This document shows, piece after piece, positions 33,601 through 46,678 of a stretch of 64,000 nt of DNA. The stretch spans positions 4,622,343-4,686,342 of the forward strand of contig OY821748.1 in the NCBI GenBank assembly GCA_963682055.1, in the 5' to 3' direction. The notes under the pieces are model-generated. The model made no database searches. It was not told the origin of the DNA and saw only the letters and a program-made list of their open reading frames with translations. How positions within the stretch are numbered: the stretch's first letter is position 1; every line of letters begins with the position of its first letter. The position numbers were made by a program, and so were the translations under genes. Source of the DNA: Primula veris. Taxonomy: Eukaryota > Streptophyta > Magnoliopsida > Ericales > Primulaceae.

Positions 33601-36600
33601 CGTCATTACTAAGACCTTTGTTCAATTTATCGACATCGTAGCAGCTGCTCTCTAATTTCTCAGGTTCATTCTTAACCGAATGGACACTCAGGTACTTATC
33701 AGGAGACTCCTCTCCAACTTTAAATTTCCCCCTAATCTTTTGACTTTTATTACTGTTCCGAAAATCTAGCGTAGACTCAGAATGGGAGATCCCATGAACT
33801 TTTATCTTCTTCACAGTCTCGGATTTATTTATTTCTATAGAATTTTCCAAATTTAATAATTTCTTCGAAGAATCCATAGGAACTTGACCATTTTTTAAGG
33901 AAGTTTTCCTCAGTTTTCGGTTTTTTGAAGGCGAAATCTGCTCTAAATTCGAGCTACGAATAGGAGACGACGAAACAGATTCTACTGGCGAGCCTTTCAC
34001 TTCTAAAAATTGAGACCTGTTCTTAAGAGAATTTGAAACCTTTGATGAACTTGAATTAGCAGGTTTTGAACACTGCTCAGAACCCAAACCCCTGTTCACC
34101 TTGTCAATACTCCTTACCTTTTCATCACTCTTGTGTAAAATACATTCATTTTTCTCAGCATTAGATAACGCAGAGTTCTTTATCTTCCTAAATTCACTAT
34201 CACAAGTTTCCTCTTTTATAACCTCCTTTCTCTTAATATGATGATTTCCATCATGTTTCTGACTTTCTTGCCAGTCCTTCAATTTCCTCTTTTTCAAAGA
34301 AGGTTCTCTCTCGTCGTGTGTTTTTATGTCCGATAACTCGGTCTTCACTATTTTTCCCTCTACTATTCCAGTATTTTGCACTCTCTTTGTAGTTTTAACA
34401 GAACCAGACGTAGCATCTACCTTAGTTCTCTTCGGTGTCCCATACTCACATGGATCTGCTGCTCTCTTGTTTTTAAGCTTTTTCTCACCTGCAACCATTT
34501 CATTCAGCAATATGCATTAAATACTTTTAATATCATATAAAAATAAATGTCGGAAGCAAAGTAAAAAGCGTTTTAAGACAAAGATTTGACCGACATACCA
34601 TTCTTTTCATGTTTCTCTTTATGTTTAAGGGCGTTTTTCTCCTCAGAGAATTTTGAGCTCATGTCATTTAAGCTTCGGCTTTTCACCACATCGTGCTGGA
34701 AATTTTTTACAGAGCCAGGAATCACAACAGAACCACCATTACTATGTGTTTCCTTCAATCTCGGTTTTGTATTTTGTGGAGTAAGCGTGTTATTTGAACT
34801 GGGATTAAGGTGGGCCGCTTCAGCTGATGATGCACCAAGATAAATTTTGCCAACATTATTTGTAACGTTGCTTTGACTTTCGGTTTGATACAGCTTATGG
34901 AGAGCTTGAGTTGTATCATCTTGACTGATTTCACAGCGATTCATTCCAGACCTGAAAGACCATAAAAACTATTTAAGTAACCAGGCTACTATAGTAAACT
35001 AGTAATTAAGCGTAATTGGAAAAATATAAAACTGCAGTTGCATGTGGCACAATAAATCAATGGGGTACTTGAAAAAGGTATTTGTATGGTTGAACTTACT
35101 CAAGCTTGACTCAAAATCCAAGCATTGGTCTGTTTGATATCAAAATATTCCTTGTCATGAAGAAATGTATACGAGTTATTCTGCCCAAAATGAGGGGTGT
35201 AACAAACTGTCCTAATGAAGAATCCGTCTTTATTTTCATTTCACATACTTTTGGGTTTTTTACTCTTCTGTAGAGCAGCGTATTCAAAATTCCAGGTGTG
35301 TACACCAACTTACTATTTTTCTGTTGGCAAGCAAGCATCGATAACAAAAGGGGGAAAACTTGGTTAGCACAGGGGGCTAACTCAAGAAACTCCAAAGGAG
35401 AATAGTAAGGCGGTCAACTAGTGATCCCCAATATTACAATCCATGAAGAAAATAACAGATAATCAGGACTTATGAGACTAAAGTAAATAGGTTTTTATCT
35501 CCGTTGCACAATTCCGTTGTTTTATTATAACTTATGTACACTATAATAATTTGTCAATTGTCACTTTTGTACAAAAAAGAACATAGGTTGATGTAAGATA
35601 TAGATAAATGCATAGGTTGGTGTTAAAAAGAGTAAAAATCCATATATTTCCAGCGAAAGAACAATGAGTTGTTTATACCTGATAATATTTGGACTAATTT
35701 AATTTCAATCCTAATATATTGATACGAGTAATGCGACTGGATTATAAGGCGAATAAACAAAAATAATTAAAAATGCTAGCAACAAAAACTTACAGCCAAT
35801 AGAGCATCGTACACACCCACTTCTCAGGTAGTTGTTGCGCGTTAGTACCATACGGTAGAAGTCGCCATTTCTCACAAAGATCACATTGAACCCAATCCTC
35901 TTCAATGACTAAAGGTTCTGCAATATTCGGTTCAGCCATAGACCCTACTTCTACTTGTTGAAATAAATCGCCATCATTTTCTGACTCTTTCAAGGAAACA
36001 TCAGATGCCAAACGGGCCTTGGTGTCTTTCTGAAGAGATATCCTTGATTTATTCAAGGACGACCCTTGTTTCTTCTCAACAACACCGCGATTGGACTTAC
36101 TTAGAGACCCCTCAGGTAAATTATGAAAATCATTTTTCACCAATTTTTTTGTTGTCTTGAGCTGTATAGCTTTGCAGTTATCTGTTTTAATATCATCCTC
36201 TAACTTTACATTATCCACATCGGTAGATTTTTTCTTCCTTTTCGACACTTCTAAAGATCCGGAAATTTCAGAAACCAGATCAACACTGTGTCGGTTTTGG
36301 CGTCCAATCACCTTATTTTTGCCCTGAAAGGAACACTTTTCCACACTACGAGCCAAATCAAATTCATCTTTTACATCTCTGCTACAGTTCGAGACATCGG
36401 AATCGGCTTTTGAAATAGCATATTTTTCATTCCTTTTGCTTTGAATACTTCTAGAGACGTTAACTGATTCATCCTTGCAAAAATTCATTAATTTCCTTTC
36501 TGACATTTTCTCAATGGAACTATTCTGATAAACCAATTTATCAAAAGTACCACCATTATGGTCAGTTACTGACTCTAAAGATTCGTCCTTGACAGTGCCA

Positions 36601-39600
36601 AGGGATCTCTCTTCCATACTACTCTTACTCACCTCAATTTTCTTCCTTGACATATTTCTCTCGACCAGATTGCAAAGAGGTGCCATGTCAGCTCCAATCT
36701 TGTTTCTAGATATATGATTTGGATTTTTGCCTCGGGGTCGGATTTCACTTTCCTTATTTTCCACTTTAACGTCTAGTTCTGGTTTTAAGGGGTTTGTCGT
36801 ATCACCAAGACTTAAACCAATATCCCCATTGGATATCGCGGTATTTTCTTTTTTCACCACCACCTTTCTTTTCTTCTCTTTTGGAACTTTTCTGATGGCC
36901 TTGGGGCTACTAATTTGTGAAATATTTTCCTTCATTTCCAAGCAAAGTAAGCTCCCAACGAGAGGTGAGAGAAGTGAACCATCAGGGACCGCAAAAGATG
37001 TCATGATCTGTTTAACACATATATCATGTTAGATAAAAAATATTCTTTAGGATAATTAGAGTTTTGTATCCTAACATATCATTTTACTTGAGTTTCTACG
37101 CAAACCTACAAATACTAGCCACTGGTATATTGACATTTGACTTTACTTTTTTCTGTGATTAAGTGCAGTTTGACTTCGTGTACCAAATAGAAAAGAATAA
37201 CAGGTTGGGCTACTAGTAAATTAAGTTAATTCAACACTTTATATGCTGTTCTAGCATTATTTTTTCGCTTTAGTACACTATTCTAGTACATTTTCCCGCA
37301 TTAGTGAACTAACTGTGGTTCTTTCTCTCTGTGGCATACAAAAGAGACAAATGTGAGGTTTAGGTACTTTTTGGATTTGCCAATTTTTTTAGGTTGGTGT
37401 ACAAAATCAAAATCTAACTATATATGCAGTCATGCACTAGTTTCAAAAATGTATTTAACCCTATATTGCTTCTATAGCTCCATCCAGTAAAAGCAAACGT
37501 CAATAAAGACACTGTAAGTTGAAAAAATAACCTGAAGTATATTGCTAGGAGATTCATTCATGGTCCCTGCACATTGAGATGGAATACCACTACTATCCTC
37601 GCTATTTCCCATCGAAGAAGATGGAGTGGTATTGAGGCCAAATCCACTATAAATTGCATGTTTACTTTTCGCTGCGTTATCTGAATTTAATTTTATTCGA
37701 ACCTTTAGGCTTCTCTGGTCAGAAGAATTCACCTGTTTATTCAGAGCAGGTTCCTTTTTAACCAGTAACTTCTTACCCTGATCGGAAGACAAGCGTGGGA
37801 CATTTTTATCAGAAATGCATGGTGACGGGGCTATTTGAGAAGCATCACCAAGTCTTGTAAACTGAGCTTTAGCCAAGGGAGTACCCTGTATGGTAACAAA
37901 ACCCACAAATGCTCAAAGAAACTTCTTTGGCAGTTTTTTTTTTCCTCATAAAATCATTAGAAAATTCTTTTTATACCTCCATAGGCAACACATAAGAAGA
38001 TTCTGGTGAGCTGAAATTCTGAACCATGGGGGTTTTAGGATGAGAACGGATTGAAGGAGATCGCTGATAGGTAGGTAAAAAAGAACCATACCCACCAAAT
38101 TTCGTCCCTGTTACAATGAGTAGATTCAAAATTATTTTATAATTGTTTTTGTGTATGTATCTTTAACTAATATACTGTAAAATATTCTACCAACTTACCC
38201 AAGTTTTCTGCTGATACTCCGCCTTCAAAATCTTTCTGAAAATGGCCCAGGACATGTTGGAGCTTTTCATCCTTCACAAAACCAAATCTTATATTAAGAA
38301 CTGTAATAAATATACAGTAGCTAAAACCATTAATCTTACACAATCACTTACTAATAGGCAATAGCTCAAATGTGAAAAATTGTATGCTACAAGCGACATA
38401 ATACTATACAGTCTGTTTTTGGCACACTCAAAATGAACTTTAAAGTTTGATCAATCCATGTTAGACATCACAGTGTGACAATAGTCTAGACACATTGCTA
38501 TTCTTTCGTCAAGTGTGGCAAATGAAATACATAAAACTGTACCCTTATAAGATACATTTACATAAGACACCAATTCACACGATTGAACAATTACTTATAA
38601 CACCGCCTATAAATAGAGTAGACACTAAAATTTAACAAAAAACAACTAGCACCATCAACATGTCACATGTGTCTCCATTTGAGTTTCGTAATCTGAATGA
38701 GAAACCCAAACTAACTTAATGGTCATCTCAGAGTACATCTTCAACCAAATTATAGCATAACATTAGCAATTATACATCAACCAAAAAACATAAATTCCAG
38801 ACTGACGCAGAGTACGACTAGCAGTCTTATCCTCACCATATCGACTCTAAGTCGCGACAATGCATCTGTTCCGTCCCTAAAAAGATCACTTTATGGTCAT
38901 GAGAAAAAGTAAGGTTGCAATGGTAGGAACAACATAATCAGACTAGCAATTTCTATCAACAACAAAAAATACTGATTGCCACAGGGGAACGTATAAAACA
39001 AATAATAATGAACATATATGATGAAAAACAGTTACAAAAATCCCAAAGAGAAAGTTTAGTTACTCATTGTCAAGATCAAGCTGCAATAGCCAGAGAAACT
39101 AATATAACGAGACTGACATTTTTGTACTAACTAGTAACCAAGTACTCTCAACCACAATAGATCGTCTAAATCCATAATGATTGAACATATACATATAACA
39201 AAAGTTGTGGATAGCATAAAAGTCACCGAATCTAATATGAAATTTTCCAATACCAAACACTATAATCGTCATCGTCGTCATTAAACTAAACCAAACAAGC
39301 TATAAGCCTTGCTAGTCAGAGTAAGCAAATTCAAAACCTTGAAACCTTATGCAGATGGCTTCTACAAAAGAGCTTCACAACCCAAATAAAACCTCAAGCA
39401 TTACGACACAAATCAATCACACACAAAAGAGAATAACTTCAAAAAGTTGGAGAAACTAATATAGCGAGACTGACATTATTGAACTAACCAAGTACTCTCT
39501 ACCACAATGGCACGTCTAAATCCGTAATGATTGCACATATACATATAACAATGGTTGTGAATTGCATGAAATCACCAAATATAGTATGATTTTTTTCAGT

Positions 39601-40308
39601 ACCAAACACTATCATCATCATAATCATCATCATTAAACTAAACCAAACAAGACATAATCACTTGATGATCAGATCAAACAAATTCAAAACCTTGAAACAA
39701 TCCAAATAATAAAACCGTAAGCGTTACACCTCAAATCAATAACACACACAAAAAGACAACTTCAAAACATATAACAAAAAACGGAAATAAAGTCCTTACA
39801 ATGTAAGGGAGTTCAGTATTAGGATCATCCCATGAGTTGTACTAACAAAGTACTCTCTACCACAATGGCACACCTAAACCCGTAATGATTGCACACATAC
39901 ATACAACAAAAGTTGTGAATCATAAAAATCACCAAATCTAATAAGAATTTTCCAATACCAAACATTATCATCGTCATCATTAAACTAAACCCATTATGAT
40001 CACCATATCTAATATGATTTTTTTCAATACCAAACACTATCATCACCATCATCATCATGAAACTAAAAACAAGCCATAAATTCAAAACCTTGAAACAATC
40101 CAAATTCCAAACAAAACCTTAAGCGATACGCCACAAATCAATCACACAAACAAAAAATATCAACTTTAAAACCTATAATAAAAAATACACAAAAAAGGGA
40201 ATAAAAAGCCCTTACAATGTAAGAGAGGTCGGTATCAGGATCAACCAAGGAGTTGTCGGTATAATAGCAAGCTTCTCCTTCTTCATACTCATCCATCTCA
40301 AAACCCAT
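30620..40308 (-). CDS. CW-type zinc finger protein (large nuclear, plant CWZF family)
   Basis: Eleven exons with GT-AG borders and consistent phases: 40216-40308, 38199-38271, 37977-38107, 37532-37885, 35794-37007, 34599-34951, 33080-34488, 32826-32983, 32088-32248, 31399-31559, 30620-30832; 4320 bp, 1439 aa. The start MGFEMDEYEEGEACYY and the stretch EKLQHVLGHFQKDFEGG are hallmarks of this plant family. The CW domain (about residues 588-627) has WVQCDLCEKWRLLP, EKWVC and NRC, giving the four zinc cysteines and the tryptophans. CW domains read histone H3 lysine 4 methylation. The middle (exons 5-7) is Lys/Ser-rich and probably disordered, with basic clusters such as PKEKKRK fit for nuclear import. 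The C-terminal exons 8-11 form a helical region (NDAYLRAILYFLHAA, ANAALAYKCMEVAYFR, DVDEVVRLVRIAFDLI). Its biochemical role is not well known. Intron 1 (1.9 kb) holds tandem repeats. Confidence 0.93.
39090..40150. repeat. Triplicated ~358-bp tandem repeat in intron 1 of the CW gene
   Basis: The block AAGTACTCTC(A/T)ACCACAAT, then CTAAA(T/C)CC(A/G)TAATGATTG, ACATATACATATAACA, CCAAACA(C/T)TAT(A/C)ATC and ATTAAACTAAAC begins near 39137, 39488 and 39846. The third unit has an extra internal ~58-bp duplication (CCAATACCAAACA block twice). The segment between units two and three (39798-39840) copies the end of exon 1, including the CTTACAATGTAAG splice-donor region. Confidence 0.85.
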
Positions 40309-40312
40309 TTGC

Positions 40313-40342
40313 TAACCCTAACCCTAGCCCCAAAACCCTAGC
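40313..40342 (+). promoter_or_regulatory. Telo-box-like CCCTAA repeats just upstream of the CW gene start
   Basis: TAACCCTAACCCTAG and AAAACCCTAG lie 5-35 bp before the ATG (- strand gene). Telo-boxes in plant 5' leaders are known to bind TRB proteins and occur in many growth-related genes. Confidence 0.6.
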
Positions 40343-40628
40343 CCTTCTCTAAAGTCCAGCATACCAAAAAATACAAAATAAACCCAAAACAAAAACAAAA
40401 AAAGGAAACCCTACAGAGATTTTCCCAAAAGGGTTCTTATTATCAAAACCAACAACAACAAAAAAAAAACCTTTTTTTAAAAAACTGATCTTTTTGATAA
40501 AAAAAAAAGTGTGTGAATAAGTAAATAACTATATGTTTATAAATAGATATGTATATATATGGAATTGAAGATGATCAATGGGGAATTGGGTTTCTCTCTC
40601 TAGAATAAGAGTTGATCGTCGTCAGATA

Positions 40629-40749
40629 GAGAGAGAGAGATAGTGATTGGTGGTTATATTATATTATTATTATACGATACAATAAACACATACAAATATT
40701 ATACATACATACAGAGATAGAGATAGAGAGGGAGAGAGAGAGAGAGAGG
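40629..40749. repeat. GA microsatellites in the CW gene leader or promoter
   Basis: (GA)n at 40629-40641 and an AGAGATAGAGATAGAGAGGGAGAGAGAG run at 40712-40749. On the gene's strand these are CT-rich tracts typical of plant core promoters and 5' UTRs. Confidence 0.75.
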
Positions 40750-40870
40750 GCTGTGTTTTGTATATTCCACTTTTGCCCTGACCACAAACAAAGAAACTTT
40801 CATTTTAATTTTATTTATTAAAAACAAATTGATACAAAACAATAATAAAAAAAAATAAGAAGAAAATCTG

Positions 40871-41735
40871 CGGAAATATAGTAGTATTTGTTTCTTTTTT
40901 AAAATATTTGGAATTGTTGAACAAGGTTGTTCATGTGATTCAATTGAGTCCATGGTTTTACTTTTTTGTTATGAGAAGTCTAATTATTTCATAATCAAGA
41001 TTAATTAATTAAATTGAAAAATAAAAACAAAAGGGAATGATAAATTTGCGGAAATGTAGTATTTGTTTCTTCTTCTTTTTTTGTTAAAGAAGAATGTTCA
41101 TGTGATTCATTTGAGCCCATGCTTTTTTACTCTTTTGTTATAAGAAGTCGTGGTTTTTCTATTAATAATATTGTCGAATTTGATATGGACGGGAAGACCA
41201 AAATGCATCAATCGGTTTCCTTATCTTAAGTGTGTTTGAGAATAAAATGTTCTTGGGAAGGTGATGACTTTACAAAAAATAATTTTACCAAACAGAATAA
41301 TGTTTTGGTGTATACGTGTTTCACTATAAAAAAAAGTTAGATCGCAGACGGAATTAGTGACGGATTTTTCTTCTCAACGCTCTAATCAATGACGACATGG
41401 TGACGGATTTCAATTTTACTGACAGAAATGGTCATTTATTAGTGACAGATTTCTGATAGATTTGGCCGTCTCGGGTTTGAACTTTTTTTTTGTAGTGTTG
41501 TTTATGTCCATAATTTTTGCATCGTTTAAGGACTCAAAATGAAAATAGTTTGCGGAAATATTTTTTGCTTTTGTTTTTTGAATTGTTAGAGAAGGTTGTC
41601 CATATGATTCACTTGAGTTCATGGTCGTACTTTTTTGTTATATGAAGTCCACAGTTTTTCTATAATTAGAAAAATACTGTCGAACTTGATATGGACGGGG
41701 AAAGACCAGAATGCAGCAACATTTCGATTTCTTAT
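40871..41735 (+). repeat. Three dispersed copies of a ~110-180-bp repeat
   Basis: Copies start at about 40871, 41048 and 41551 with GCGGAAAT. They continue with AGTATTTGTTTCTT or similar, TGTTCATGTGATTCA(T/A)TTGAG, CCATG and ACTTTTTTGTTAT(A/G)(A/T)GAAGTC. Copies two and three extend through TTTTTCTAT and TTGATATGGACGGG. The MITE at 41322-41497 sits between copies two and three. Confidence 0.8.
41322..41497. mobile_element. CACTA-like MITE (176 bp)
   Basis: The ends are CACTATAAAAAAAA and TTTTTTTTGTAGTG, inverted complements with one mismatch, and begin with the CACTA signature. Inside, GTGACGGATTT-type subterminal motifs occur in several copies, as in En/Spm-derived MITEs. The flanking 3-bp target duplication would be TTT/TTG, imperfect. 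There is no coding capacity. Confidence 0.75.
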
Positions 41736-43950
41736 CGTAGCACATACAATATTATGTTGATAAGTTGGAGGCTTCAAGTAAAGTTTGTAAAATAAGGTAT
41801 TGATACTTAGTGTTTTGTAGTTTGTGTTGTTTTTAGGTTACGTCTATCTCGATATAATTATTTATGTTCACTTCATTTTGTATGTTATTTCAGCATATTA
41901 TTTTATAATGTTTTTATAGCATGTACAAATATGCATTTGGTAATTTAAATTATCAATTCAATAAAAACAATGAAATTGAATGAAGCTTAGGCTTTCATTT
42001 TTTATTACACTTTAGTGAATACGGTGCAGGTATGATGAGATATAGTTGCCAATGAAGACACAAATAATAAAAATGATGATATATTATTTATATAATGTGA
42101 AATATATATTGTAAAAAAACACGGGACGTGTTTTGAGTTTTTGAAGACTCAACTCGTGACATTCTTCACGCTTTTGGCAACAAATCTTTTATTTATATAT
42201 ATGATTTCGGCATTAGACCCATGATCGGGTCGAAGATAATTCAAATAGTCCAGACCGACTGGGCATCATACCCTAATGGTAAAAAACTAAAAATAATGTA
42301 CATATACTATGTATTTCTGTTTTATTTTAATTTATAGGCAAACATCGTATTTTTTGAAATAGACAACCCAACAAAAAAAAAAACGATTCTGATTAGGCAT
42401 TACAAGTTTTTTATGTTGCATGGACGTCAAATTTATTGTCAGTTGTTGAGCGGTCCAATTTGTTATATGAATTTAAATTATACTAGCTAGTTCATTTCAC
42501 AATTATTAAAATTAAGCACGTAGATTTTATAGAAGATCATTGTGTATTATAACGTGCTTTGAGATAAATTAGCAGTGTCAACATGAGAACAATCAAAAAA
42601 AGACATGAAAGAGAATTTTAACTAATTTATTCTAAAAGCTGTATATTCTTACACTTACGACTCTTCTAACAATAGCAAACTAGCAAAAGTTAAAAGGCGA
42701 TTCCTTCAAACAAAATTAAAAGGGTACATTATTCTACTACGATTTGCCTTTTTGTATTCCCTACAAAAGGAATTGAAATTAATAAGTCAAATGTGGCATA
42801 GATTATAAGAAATTAATAAATCAAATGTATTCCCTAGCTACAAGTATTCATGTAATTAATAAATATCATTCTCCCACCAGAACAAAATATCCACAACTAA
42901 AATGATAAATCGGCCATATATATTATATGTGCCAAATAAATGACTATTCTAGGTAATAAGAAATGTATTTCGTAAGTGTTAAGTGTGTAACAAAATATCA
43001 TATTTCTACATACTCCTATAACGTAAGCAACGAACGGGAGAAAGTAAGATTTTAGATGAGCTAAAAGCCTAATAAAACCTTATCAATGAAAAAAAAATCG
43101 AAACAAAAGAAAATATATATCTGAAATCTCAATTTACATTGCTATTTGTATAAGCCTCTTGCTACATATATGTATGAATTACATGAATACTTGGTCTGTT
43201 TGTGATCTTACTAAAGGGAATTAATAGCCAGTGTATCACATAAAATAAATTACGCCGATGCCAAATACATGATTCTAACTGATCCTAGTTTAATTATAAT
43301 ACCTTTATGGACTTGAACATTAATTTTTATTATAACTTACACTTTGCTTTAATGGTGCATTCATTGCATTTTTCTTGTGTTACTCTCCTTGTATTATCTT
43401 TTCGAACGCATCTTTATAAAGATATATCTGCTTAGCTTCAACTGATTCATGTAGATTCAATCTTATTTTGTCACGCTTATGCCTAAACTTTACAATATTT
43501 TCATAATACTGTTGTTTTGGATTGTTTTTTGGAGCTTTGTGGTATGTGTGTCTGAGTTAGGTACTCACTTTTCTTTGTTAGATAAAACTTGGTAAATATA
43601 ATGTTGTATATAATCGGAAGAAGTACGATGTTTTCCCAGACTCTCAACTATGGATTTATTATGAAAGCACATGTGGATTATGCAAAAGTTTGGGATTTTG
43701 TGGTCAGATTAAGGGTGTATAAAGTTGGGTTATCCGTAAATCTTTTGCTAACTTTGTGTATTTTTGGTCTCTAGTTAGTTTTGCATGCTTTAATGTAAGC
43801 ATGTTAAGGATGATCTTGATGATAATTAGTGTTTTAGCTGATAGTTTTACCAACTAATTAGTAGTCAGTCGGATGTAATTTTGTTGTTCAGGCGTATGTA
43901 ATTTTGTTGTATCAGTCGGATTTAGTTTGTAAAACTGGGTTAGGTCACTG

Positions 43951-43951
<1 letters not shown>

Positions 43952-44003
<52 letters not shown>
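43952..44003. repeat. (TA)26 microsatellite
   Basis: An uninterrupted TA dinucleotide run of about 52 bp. Confidence 0.95.
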
Positions 44004-44010
<7 letters not shown>

Positions 44011-46127
44011 AAAATGTGGAGTTTGCAAAAATGGAAAATACATCAGTTAAATAAAGCATATATGTTCCGTCTTATTTTGCGACGACATGCAAAAACAAAG
44101 AAAAAGTAATAAATAAAGAGCATCGTGGTATACGCACACAACATATCTATGCTAAATCACAGTAACATAAGTACATAACATATCTAATCCTTAGTTTTCT
44201 CTACTTTTTTTTGTTTTTCTTGACATACTTTTTAAAGCATATATAATGTATTTATGATCACTTGCCGGTATATATAAAACCCTAGCTAATTCAAACCCAA
44301 ATTTACATATTTGATTAGTGATCAATATAAAGAGTTACGAAATTTCAAACATTATCATGAGATTATTGTTATATTCTTGTTTTTTTTTATCACGTATTGC
44401 GCTAACATATCCTCTAATTAATATCTGTCATTTGTAAAGAATCAGGGTAATCTAACCAACTTGTAGTACTGTTGTAACTTGTACATATACCTCATGATTT
44501 TTTATTTATTTTTTATAATCTACCTCATATCAATGTTAGTTTTATTTACTTAAAAAAAAAAGACGGTTATGTACCATCTTATCTTTTATTCTTAACATGT
44601 TACTTTCACCTTTTCATCAAATATTTTTTTATAAATCACGTAACATTTATTCAAAGAAATTAATAAACATGGTAATGGTAAAAATAATAAAACGTGATTA
44701 TTTTGAAAAGTAATAATAACAATAAAAAAAAATGACATTCAGCTCTATCATATGTATGCTACACAGCTAATTACTCATATTACTCATAATATTGTAATTG
44801 AGTAATTGTCATACGTTTGTTTCATGACAGAAGTAAACAAAATTTATTTAATTATTGAATCATTCAAGGAAGTACATCAGGTGGAGTAACATGTACAGCA
44901 AGCGATGGTGAAAAACAATTAAATAAATAACTTAAGATGAAAAACTAAGAAAAAGTTGCGGGGTCATCCGTAATTAACCTTTCCTTAATATTTTGGTTGA
45001 TAGGTTATCGGTCTCATAGTATTTTTAATTATATGCGGTCTTGTAATTGATAAAAAAAATATATTATTTTCATAATTTTGATATTATTTTTTTACTTAAT
45101 AATTATAACAAACATTAAAAAAAACAGATTTTAAGTAATTTTTAATATATTTATCATATACATTATAAGTTATTTCATAAGTTTAAAAATAACTTATAAG
45201 CTCTTTGTTATTTGACCCGGAGAGCCCACCGGCTCTATTTAAAAAGCAGTAATCGTGTCTCGAAATATAAAAAATATGTATAGTTATGATATAAATATGT
45301 GGATAACAAAAAAAACATAGTTTAAAATTTAAAAGAATTTTTGTTTGTTAAATAGAGAAAAATAGTTTTATTAGTTTTTATTTTTTATATTTTTATGAGA
45401 TATGATATTATTATAATTAATATAAAGATGTAGAATTATTTGAAAAAAATAAATTAAATTAGACAGTATCAATTGACTTAATTTGCCTTATTATAATATA
45501 ATTATATTATATAAGTTACATAGGAATAAAGTGTACAAAAGTGGGTCCGCTTTACTTTCGTAAGAATTAATTGTACTATATTTGGCAGTTCATAGTTTCA
45601 GTTGATCTACTTTTCTGTTTTTTCGGGAAAGTAGATACTTTTTAAAAAGTGACAGATTAGATCCACTTGAAGATCTCTTGTATTGTATACATTATTCTGT
45701 ACATCAATCTTAATGCTTACATGATGATTTAAATCTAAAAATACAATTTCTCAAAAAATGACCCAACTTCACTCGTTCCAATATGTTATTAAGTAAAAAT
45801 AAACATTCAAGGAAACATAGGCTTATGTGTTATATTTTGTTTTATTATGACTTTACGTTTTTTCGTATATCGATTATAGATGTTTTATTGATTAATGTAT
45901 ATGTTATTTTAATAAAATTGTCCATATTTATGAAAAAAAACCTACAAATGAATAAATTCTCTTGTATAATCATTTCTATCAATCCTGAAAAGAACTTGGA
46001 AAATATTATATCCATAAATCCTGACTTACCTTGCACATGAGGATCAATCTTGTAACCTTTCCAAAAGTTAATATAATCACTGTTACAGTTAAAAAGTAAA
46101 ATTATCTAGATGCAAATCGAATACAAA

Positions 46128-46129
46128 TA

Positions 46130-46152
<23 letters not shown>
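46128..46152. repeat. (AT)n microsatellite followed by a T-tract
   Basis: About 12 AT units, then T12, about 530 bp before the SNF4 start codon. Confidence 0.9.
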
Positions 46153-46160
<8 letters not shown>

Positions 46161-46678
46161 TTTGCATTTGAATACAAATATATACGTACTAAAAAGACAG
46201 TGAGACCATAGTTTTGTAATAAAGACAATGATAATTAAAATTAAAAAACAAAAAAAAAGAATAAAACTTTTTCCAAATCCCAGCAGTCATTTGTCACATA
46301 AAGAGAGAGAGAGAGTTACCCGAACATGTAAAATCTCACAAATTTTATTATTTAAGGCTCCCAGTGGAGAATTATTGCTCTATATCTCTGGAAAATGCTC
46401 AATTTCGAGAATTTTTGCAAATTTCTTCTCCAATTTCAACTCAATTGATAGTTCCTTGACCGAGGTTTTGCAACAACAAAAAAAAACATTTTTTTGCTTT
46501 TTTTAGAAGAAATCAACTTTTTAGAGTAATTGACATCTGGGGCTGAATGTAAAGTTGTTACCTTTTATGTGGGCAGACAAAAGGTGCTATCTTTTTCTTC
46601 ATTTGGGTTTTGATTGAATGATGAGATAGATTTTATATAGTTGGCATTTAAATCTTTGGAGTTTTGATCGCGTCGAGC

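Larger units (their letters stand above)
41750..46678. other. Gene desert between the CW and SNF4 genes
   Basis: No supported gene. Notable items: the hairpin AAAACACG-GGA-CGTGTTTT near 42116, the (TA)n at 43952-44003 and the AT run at 46128-46152. The last ~400 bases are probably the SNF4 promoter and leader, with a GAGAGAGAGAG tract near 46301-46315. Confidence 0.55.

Noticed and set aside
42116..42134. Hairpin AAAACACG-GGA-CGTGTTTT as a terminator
   Set aside because: Intrinsic terminators are not a plant nuclear feature and no gene ends here; left as an isolated palindrome.
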